Shown: positions 7,155-12,012 of the stretch, piece by piece | How positions within the stretch are numbered: the stretch's first letter is position 1 | Layout: each line of letters opens with the position of its first letter | Assembly (NCBI GenBank): GCA_002361175.1 | Contig: DESG01000026.1 | Location: 1 to 12,012, forward strand | DNA: 12,012 nucleotides | From: Lachnoclostridium sp. UBA3320 | GTDB taxonomy: Bacteria > Bacillota > Clostridia > Lachnospirales > Lachnospiraceae | Reading direction: 5' to 3' | Notes under the pieces: model-generated | Database searches by the model: none | What the model was told of the DNA's origin: nothing | Seen by the model: the letters and a program-made list of their open reading frames with translations, nothing else | Position numbers and translations under genes: made by a program

Positions 7155-7199
7155 AGACTATTTTATCATACATTTTCTTTGAAAGTGTATGATAAGTCT
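7155..7199. promoter_or_regulatory. long palindrome upstream of the acyl ligase operon, candidate operator
   Basis: TTATCATACA (7163-7172) is the exact reverse complement of TGTATGATAA (7186-7195). Four more inner pairs (one wobble) leave a 5-base loop, and outer arms AGACT (7155-7159) and AGTCT (7195-7199) extend it. No T tract follows on either strand, so it is not a standard terminator. Lying about 110 bases before the operon's first gene, it may be a repressor site. A half-site, TGTATGATA, recurs with one mismatch inside the TetR-gene promoter (TGTATTATA, 11139-11147). That link is suggestive only. Confidence 0.5.
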
Positions 7200-7305
7200 T
7201 GGTCAATTTGATGCAAAGTGTCCATTAAACTTTTAAGGGGGTAGAAATAAAAAATAAAATGTGATAACTTTTTAGAAGAAGGAAAGAAATAGGAGGAAAT
7301 TATAA

Positions 7306-8691
7306 ATGATGGAATATTATCCTTTAACAGCAGCACAAAAAATGCACTATAACTGGATTAAGAAGTATAAGACTCAACAGGTTTCAGGAGTTAGTGTTGT
7401 GGCATCTTTACAATCACAGATTGATTTTGGGCTGTTAAAAAAATGCATTCAGTTAGAATTTGAACGCTATGGCTGTATGAGAATACGTTTTACAAAGCCT
7501 GATATAAAAGGTGATGTAAAACAGTACATTATAAAAAAAGACTCAAGAGATATTCCTATTAAGGATTTGTCTGGTATGAGCTTAAACGAGGCAGATAAGC
7601 TTATGCAAAGTTGGGCTTATGAAACTTTTAATGGGGATGATATACCATTATGTGATGTAACTATGTTAAAACTTCCAGAAGGTTTTAATGGTTTCTTTAT
7701 TCATATGGACCATAGGTTAATTGATTCCTGTGGTATTGTGGTAATGATTAACGATATAATGCAGCTTTATACACATTTTAGATTTAAATCTGAGTACCCA
7801 CAGGATTTAGCGGATTTTGAAGAAGTTCTTGCAAAAGATTTGAAAAAGGCAAACAATGAAAAGCGTTTTGCCAAAGATAAGAAGTTTTGGGATGACCAAC
7901 TGGATGCACTTGGAGAGCCGCTTTATTCTGATATACAAGGACCTTGCGTACTTGAAAAGGCAAGAAAACGCCATGGTAACAAGAAGTTAAGAGCTGCCGA
8001 TATAGAGCTTAACAATTTATTTGTAGCAGTGAAAGATTACTATCTTGAACCAGAGCCAACGAAAAACCTGATAGATTTTTGCATGAACCATCAGCTTTCT
8101 ATGACAAACCTTTTATTACTTGGAATTAGAACTTATTTATCAAAGGTAAATAATGGACAAGAAGATATAACGATTGAAAATTTTATTTCAAGGCGTTCAA
8201 CACATGACGAATGGACATCTGGCGGCAGCAGGACAATTATGTTCCCTTGCAGGACAGTTATTTCCCCTGAAACAGAGTTTATAGCTGCTGCCTATGAGAT
8301 ACAGAATGTACAGAACAGAATTTATATGCACAGTAATTATGACCCTGCACTTATTGAAGAAGAAATGAGAAGACGTTATAATACGCCAGAAAATACAACT
8401 TATGAGAGCTGTTATCTCACATATCAGCCAATGCCTGTTAAGCTTGATAACCCTCATCTTGTAAATGTCAGGCAGCATTCCAAATGGTTTGCAAATGGTG
8501 CTGCTACTAAAAAAATGTATTTAACAGTATCTCATACTGAAAATGGCGGAATGAATTTTTCATATCACTACCAGACAGCAGATTTAGAAGAAAAAGATAT
8601 GGAGCTTTTATATTATTATATGATGCGTATTCTTTTTAAGGGAATTGCTGAACCAGATATGACTATTGGGGAAATTATGGAGCAAGTGTAA
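7306..8691 (+). CDS. stand-alone condensation-domain (acyltransferase) protein
   Basis: A 461-residue protein with the two-lobe condensation-domain fold of NRPS C domains and related acyl-CoA or acyl-carrier-dependent acyltransferases. Visible landmarks are a C1-like opening YYPLTAAQKMHY (residues 4-15), a C2-like RIRF (59-62), and the active-site motif DHRLIDS (135-141), matching HHxxxDG with the catalytic second histidine (H136) and the structural Asp (D140) kept. A later SRRSTHDEW...MFPCR region (from about 295) matches the bridging segment of C domains. Length is normal for one domain, and there is no attached carrier or adenylation domain. It should join an acyl or aminoacyl group held on a carrier protein to an amine or hydroxyl acceptor. 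AGGAGG (7291-7296) supports the ATG at 7306. It is first in an operon with a free carrier protein and an acyl ligase. Confidence 0.85.
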   Translation: MMEYYPLTAAQKMHYNWIKKYKTQQVSGVSVVASLQSQIDFGLLKKCIQLEFERYGCMRIRFTKPDIKGDVKQYIIKKDSRDIPIKDLSGMSLNEADKLMQSWAYETFNGDDIPLCDVTMLKLPEGFNGFFIHMDHRLIDSCGIVVMINDIMQLYTHFRFKSEYPQDLADFEEVLAKDLKKANNEKRFAKDKKFWDDQLDALGEPLYSDIQGPCVLEKARKRHGNKKLRAADIELNNLFVAVKDYYLEPEPTKNLIDFCMNHQLSMTNLLLLGIRTYLSKVNNGQEDITIENFISRRSTHDEWTSGGSRTIMFPCRTVISPETEFIAAAYEIQNVQNRIYMHSNYDPALIEEEMRRRYNTPENTTYESCYLTYQPMPVKLDNPHLVNVRQHSKWFANGAATKKMYLTVSHTENGGMNFSYHYQTADLEEKDMELLYYYMMRILFKGIAEPDMTIGEIMEQV

Positions 8692-8725
8692 AAACGAATG
8701 AAATTTATTTATGGAGGATAAAAAG

Positions 8726-8956
8726 ATGACACAGGAAATGCAGTTTAAGACGATTGTAGCACAGTATTGTGATATAAAGCCAGAGGAAATGAGTGATGAT
8801 ATGAGATTTAGAGAAGACCTTGGCTTTAGCTCTCTTGATTTTATGTCTTTTCTTGGAGAGCTTGAGGACAATTTTGATATAGAACTTGATGAGAATGATG
8901 CATTAAAGATTCTCACAATAGGAGAGGCTCTTGACTTATTAGAAAAATTACAATAG
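8726..8956 (+). CDS. acyl carrier protein
   Basis: A 76-residue acidic carrier protein. The phosphopantetheine attachment motif is DLGFSSLD, with S36 as the modified serine, followed by the recognition helix FMSFLGELEDNFDIEL. Length and charge fit the ACP/PCP family. The frame is open to an upstream ATG at 8711, but GGAGG at 8713-8717 overlaps that codon and stands eight bases before the ATG at 8726, so 8726 is the real start. It lies 34 bases after the condensation protein gene and 12 before the ligase gene, so it is probably dedicated to this pathway and not the fatty-acid ACP. It should be primed by a phosphopantetheinyl transferase encoded elsewhere, loaded by the ligase and unloaded by the condensation protein. 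Confidence 0.92.
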   Translation: MTQEMQFKTIVAQYCDIKPEEMSDDMRFREDLGFSSLDFMSFLGELEDNFDIELDENDALKILTIGEALDLLEKLQ

Positions 8957-8968
8957 GGGGGATAATAA

Positions 8969-10522
8969 ATGCTAATCTGTGATGTATTAGAAGAAAGTGC
9001 AAAAAAATTTGCAGATATTGAAGCTGTAAAGTGGTTGAAAAAGAAAGAAATATTAAGCATAAGTTATAGCGAACTTATGGACGAAGTTATAGCTGTAAGA
9101 AATGGGCTTTTTGCAGAAGGCTTTAATGGAAAACATATTGCTCTTATTGGCACAAGCTCTGTAGAGTGGATTGAAAGTTATCTTGGCATTATTACAGGAA
9201 AGGCTGTTGCTGTACCGCTTGATGCAGGACTTCCAGAAGAAGACCTTATTGACCTTATAAATCGTTCAGATTCAGAAGCGCTCTTTTTAAGTCCTAAAAA
9301 TGCTGCACTTTTAAATGAAGTTTTATCAAAGTGTCCTAAGCTTACAAAAGTATGGCTTTTACAGGAAGAAGATATTTCTTATTCTGATGAAAGAGTAAAA
9401 TCTCTTGCGGTTTTAAAAGCTGCTGCCAAAGATAACAATTCTAACTTAGACAGACCAAATCCAGAAGATATAGCAACTATTATCTATACCTCTGGGACAA
9501 CAGGAAAAAGCAAAGGTGTTATGTTGACACAGAATAACTTGGCAACAAATGTGGCATCTGTTGATTATACAGCAGAGCCTGGAAGTGTATTGCTTAGTGT
9601 GCTTCCGATACATCATGCTTATTGTCTTGTTATGGACTGGCTTAAAGGATTTTCACTTGGCACTACAGTATGTATTAACGACTCACTCCTTCATATGGTA
9701 AAAAATATGGGTGTATTTAAGCCTCAAGTTATGCTTATGGTTCCTATGATGATTGAAACAATATACAAAAGGCTTGCTAGTGCAGATGCTGCTATTCCAA
9801 AGAAAGTACTTGCTGACAATGTATTTGGCGGCAATCTTAAAATTATATTTTCTGGTGGCGCACACCTTGACCCATATTATATTGACAAATTTGCAGAGTA
9901 TGGCGTTGATATCTTTGAAGGTTATGGAATGTCAGAGTGTTCACCAGTCATAAGCTCTAATACGCCACAAGACCACAAAGCTGGCTCTATTGGAAGACCA
10001 CTTTCCAATGTAGAAATTTCATTTAAAGATGGTGAAATACTTGTAAAGGGCAGCAGCGTTATGAAAGGGTATTACAAAATGCCAGAAGAAACGGCAGAAA
10101 CTCTTAAAGACGGCTGGCTTCACACAGGTGACAAAGGCTATATTGATGAAGATGGTTTCTTATTTATAAATGGACGTGTTAAAAACTTAATTATTCTTTC
10201 AAATGGTGAAAATATTTCACCAGAAGAAATTGAAAATAAATTAGCACTTAATCCGCTTGTAGGTGAGGTTATTGTAACAGGTGAAAATAATGGTCTTACA
10301 GCAAGGATTTATCCAGACCAAGATGTTGTACAGGCTAAAGGTTTGAATGAAGAGGCAACCCAGACAGAATTACAGGCATTTTTAGATAAATACAATACAA
10401 ATCAGCCTACTTATCGCCAAATTACAGGACTTATTGTAAGAAAAAATCCATTTATCAGAAGTTCAACCAAAAAGATAAAAAGACAAGAGGCTATGATTGA
10501 TGAGGCGCTCCCTACGACATAA
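8969..10522 (+). CDS. AMP-forming acyl ligase (acyl-CoA/acyl-ACP synthetase type)
   Basis: A 517-residue member of the adenylate-forming superfamily, which activates a carboxylic acid with ATP and transfers it to a thiol. All core motifs are present: the P-loop YTSGTTGKSKG (173-183), GYGMSECSP (from 318), HTGD (385-388) with the ribose-binding Asp, GRVKN with R403, and the C-terminal catalytic Lys in STKKIKRQ (K502). The A4 region reads LPIHHAYC (H215, H216), as in fatty or aryl acyl synthetases, instead of the FDxS motif whose Asp binds the amino group of amino acids. The substrate is therefore more likely a fatty, aryl or other non-amino acid. The ribosome site AGGGGGG overlaps the carrier gene's stop codon, so the two are coupled. 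It most likely loads that carrier protein. Its end overlaps the convergent TetR gene by 11 bases. Confidence 0.9.
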   Translation: MLICDVLEESAKKFADIEAVKWLKKKEILSISYSELMDEVIAVRNGLFAEGFNGKHIALIGTSSVEWIESYLGIITGKAVAVPLDAGLPEEDLIDLINRSDSEALFLSPKNAALLNEVLSKCPKLTKVWLLQEEDISYSDERVKSLAVLKAAAKDNNSNLDRPNPEDIATIIYTSGTTGKSKGVMLTQNNLATNVASVDYTAEPGSVLLSVLPIHHAYCLVMDWLKGFSLGTTVCINDSLLHMVKNMGVFKPQVMLMVPMMIETIYKRLASADAAIPKKVLADNVFGGNLKIIFSGGAHLDPYYIDKFAEYGVDIFEGYGMSECSPVISSNTPQDHKAGSIGRPLSNVEISFKDGEILVKGSSVMKGYYKMPEETAETLKDGWLHTGDKGYIDEDGFLFINGRVKNLIILSNGENISPEEIENKLALNPLVGEVIVTGENNGLTARIYPDQDVVQAKGLNEEATQTELQAFLDKYNTNQPTYRQITGLIVRKNPFIRSSTKKIKRQEAMIDEALPTT

Positions 10523-10530
10523 AAGGGAGC
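10507..10530. other. hairpin across the convergent gene ends
   Basis: GCTCCCT (10507-10513) pairs with AGGGAGC (10524-10530) around a 10-base loop containing both stop codons. No T tract follows on either strand. It may act as a weak two-way transcription end for the operon and the TetR gene, or may be partly fixed by overlapping coding needs. Confidence 0.4.
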
Positions 10531-11090
10531 ATACCTGATATAAAAGCCTTTGTAAGTATATCAGCGATAACTTCTGCTGGAACTTGGAAATTTTCATTTG
10601 CCCATTTGTGGAGTACGCCAATAGTACTGCCAATAGTACATGCAATCATATATGAAAACTCTTCTTTACTGTGATAAGACGGAGTAGTTTTATTCATGAC
10701 ATTTTGCACATATTGGTGAAACATTTTTATAGTTTTTTCAAAAAATGTGTCGCTGTGAGGACTCTTTATAAGGTTGGCTAGAAATGGATTAGTCATAGCG
10801 TATTCACAGATTGTTAAAAAATATGACTTGCACACATCTCCATCACTCTTTGGATGAAAAGTCTCCATAAGGGAAAATATATCATTTATAGTTCTATCTT
10901 CAATAGCAATTATAAGAGCTGGAATATTTTCGTAGTGATTGTAAAAAGTACTGCGGACAATTCCAGCTTTTTTTATTATGTCAGATACAGTTATTTTGTC
11001 TAAATCTTTTTCTTTCAGAAGTAAAAAAAATGCATCACAGATGGCTTCATCAGCTATATGGTATCTTTCATCTTGTATTTCATTAATCAT
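10512..11090 (-). CDS. TetR/AcrR-family transcriptional regulator
   Basis: A 192-residue one-component regulator. The N-terminal DNA-binding domain is typical: a first helix, then the helix-turn-helix ITVSDIIKKAGIVRSTFYNHYEN (about residues 33-55) with the family signature TFYNHY. The remaining roughly 130 residues form the helical ligand-binding and dimer domain, including an I-G-xLHKWANENF segment common in Firmicute members. The start is set by AAAAGGAG ending seven bases or so before the ATG. It converges on the acyl ligase operon and overlaps the ligase gene by 11 bases. It has its own promoter. It is the best candidate for controlling the operon, perhaps sensing its substrate or product, and may repress itself. 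Confidence 0.9.
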   Translation of the reverse strand: MINEIQDERYHIADEAICDAFFLLLKEKDLDKITVSDIIKKAGIVRSTFYNHYENIPALIIAIEDRTINDIFSLMETFHPKSDGDVCKSYFLTICEYAMTNPFLANLIKSPHSDTFFEKTIKMFHQYVQNVMNKTTPSYHSKEEFSYMIACTIGSTIGVLHKWANENFQVPAEVIADILTKAFISGMLPFMS

Positions 11091-11141
11091 ATGTTACTCC
11101 TTTTGTCTTATTTAAAATTGTTGATGATAGTATATAAATGT

Positions 11142-11170
11142 ATTATAGCAAAAAATACATATAATGGCAA
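11142..11170 (-). promoter_or_regulatory. sigma-A promoter of the TetR gene
   Basis: On the minus strand TTGCCA (11170-11165), a 17-base spacer and a perfect TATAAT (11147-11142) lie 52 bases upstream of the TetR start codon. Inverted-repeat-like sequence (ATGTATT...AATACAT) spans the -10 and spacer and could be an autoregulatory operator. Confidence 0.7.
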
Positions 11171-11177
11171 AAGATTA

Positions 11178-11963
11178 TTATACAATCTCTGCAATGCGGC
11201 TTACGCCAACGAAGATTTCTGATATCTTATACCATGTTGGAAAATCGACAACGCCTGTCTGTGGTAAATTAAATACTTGCTGAAACACTTTTACTGCATC
11301 AGCCGTTTTTTCTCCATATATACCATCAGAGATTACTTTTGGAATTAAAGGATATGCTTTTGATATAACATTTAACTGGTCTTGCATTTGTTTTACTTTG
11401 CTATTACTTGAGCCTACTGTAAGTTCAAACCCAGGCCATGAAGAAGGAACGCCTGATATTTCTTCTGAAGAATTTATATATATTGAATTTCCATAAAATG
11501 TTCTTAATATTTCGATGGCAGAATAACCTTGGTCTCCAAGGTATTTAGAATCCCACTGACGCATCCAGTTTGGACATGACACTTGTCGTCCATCACAGTA
11601 TTGAGTAAATAAAGGCTGTGATACATTTGGTTTGGAAAGGTAATTAGCAAATATAGTATCTACAGCACGTGATATACTCTCAAATATATTACGTCCAGGA
11701 ATCCACTTCTGGTCGTAGGCAGTAGAAGATGTAATAGTGAAATCATAACCTTTATTGCGATACCATTCAGTATAGACTCTATTTAAAGTTATGGATTGTA
11801 TAGCAAGTATATTAGCAAATAGTGTTGCTTCAGGCCATGTAGCATAAATTTCGCTAGAAGCTACATTCTTAATATAATCTTTATATTTGATATAATAATT
11901 TTTAGCATTTGTATCGGAAGGAGGTCCATCATGGACTATTATATATTCGGGGGCTGGTGTATG
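11178..11963 (-). CDS. SpoIID-like and peptidoglycan-binding domain protein, start unclear
   Basis: The frame is open for 261 residues. It belongs to a clostridial family with an N-terminal SpoIID-like part and a C-terminal peptidoglycan-binding domain, likely acting on the spore or cell wall. The N-terminal part includes EYIIVHDGPPSDTNAKN, VASSEIYATWPEA, NRVYTEWYRNKGYDF and FTQYCDGRQVSCPNWMRQW, the last like the end of SpoIID domains. The C-terminal part carries VKQMQDQLN, SDGIYGEKTADAVKVFQ and TGVVDFPTWYKI, a PG_binding_1 repeat. Homologies continue to the 5' limit of the frame, where a TAA (11966-11964) stands directly before the first codon and no ATG, GTG or TTG occurs until GTG 11582, which would delete half the conserved domain. 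The gene thus has a lesion at its 5' end, a rare start codon, or a sequencing error. No terminator separates it from the TetR gene. Confidence 0.75.
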   Translation of the reverse strand, partial: HTPAPEYIIVHDGPPSDTNAKNYYIKYKDYIKNVASSEIYATWPEATLFANILAIQSITLNRVYTEWYRNKGYDFTITSSTAYDQKWIPGRNIFESISRAVDTIFANYLSKPNVSQPLFTQYCDGRQVSCPNWMRQWDSKYLGDQGYSAIEILRTFYGNSIYINSSEEISGVPSSWPGFELTVGSSNSKVKQMQDQLNVISKAYPLIPKVISDGIYGEKTADAVKVFQQVFNLPQTGVVDFPTWYKISEIFVGVSRIAEIV

Positions 11964-11990
11964 TTATATATTCCCAATATCAAAAAAGTG

Positions 11991-11999
11991 TGTTATAAT
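11991..11999 (+). promoter_or_regulatory. extended -10 promoter pointing out of the right edge
   Basis: TGTTATAAT (11991-11999) is a perfect extended -10 element on the plus strand; the -35 region (TTCCCA, 11971-11976) is weak, as such promoters allow. It would transcribe a gene beyond the window, divergent from the peptidoglycan-binding protein gene. Confidence 0.4.
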
Positions 12000-12012
12000 T
12001 CTTAAGTGAAGT

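Noticed and set aside
8711..8725. Upstream ATG giving a carrier protein five residues longer
   Set aside because: The GGAGG ribosome site overlaps that codon and is well spaced for the ATG at 8726.
8608..9060. 150-residue minus-strand frame across the carrier protein gene
   Set aside because: Serine- and asparagine-rich shadow crossing three plus-strand genes that have clear motifs and ribosome sites.
11178..11582. 134-residue version of the peptidoglycan-binding protein from GTG 11582
   Set aside because: Homologous, uninterrupted reading frame continues about 127 codons further upstream, so this start would cut through a conserved domain.
1..12012. CRISPR arrays, tRNA, rRNA, riboswitches or intact transposase genes
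   Set aside because: No regularly spaced repeats, cloverleaf-like sequences, aptamer-like conserved blocks or transposase motifs were seen on either strand.

Overview
The DNA is AT-rich, carries strong AGGAGG-type ribosome binding sites and consensus sigma-A promoters, and encodes a chemoreceptor, a SpoIID-like/peptidoglycan-binding (sporulation-type) protein, PTS-related proteins and a beta-phosphoglucomutase. This combination points to a motile, probably spore-forming low-GC Firmicute of the Clostridia, most likely a gut or rumen Lachnospiraceae. That placement is an inference from gene content and codon use; no rRNA or other marker gene is present.

Layout. (i) 1-3160 is a degraded, gene-poor border zone. 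It holds a minus-strand remnant of a fructose-type PTS EIIC permease (256-849), an intact two-gene unit of a GNAT acetyltransferase and a P-loop kinase-like protein (1273-2237), an aldo/keto reductase relic with at least three visible lesions (2242-2680), a perfect 15-bp hairpin, and a small frameshifted reading frame. (ii) 3086-4075 carries a beta-phosphoglucomutase followed by a small HPr-fold protein without the phosphorylatable histidine, behind a consensus promoter. (iii) 4133-7131 holds a methyl-accepting chemotaxis protein with its own promoter and terminator, then a membrane-anchored alpha/beta hydrolase with its own terminator. (iv) 7306-10522 is the most interesting part: a compact three-gene operon of a stand-alone condensation-domain protein, a free acyl carrier protein and an AMP-forming acyl ligase, preceded by a 33-bp palindrome. 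A TetR-family regulator converges on it and overlaps its last codons by 11 bp. (v) 11178-11963 (minus) is a SpoIID-like plus peptidoglycan-binding-domain protein whose start codon cannot be found, with an outward-facing promoter at the right edge.

How the genes may work together. The ligase would activate a carboxylic acid as its adenylate and load it onto the phosphopantetheine arm of the carrier protein. The condensation protein would then pass it to an unknown amine or hydroxyl acceptor. That makes a minimal NRPS-like or lipid-conjugating pathway, plausibly repressed by the convergent TetR protein. The acid, the acceptor and the product cannot be read from the sequence. The other genes look like independent housekeeping or environmental-response units. 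No tRNA, rRNA, CRISPR array, riboswitch or intact insertion sequence was recognised.
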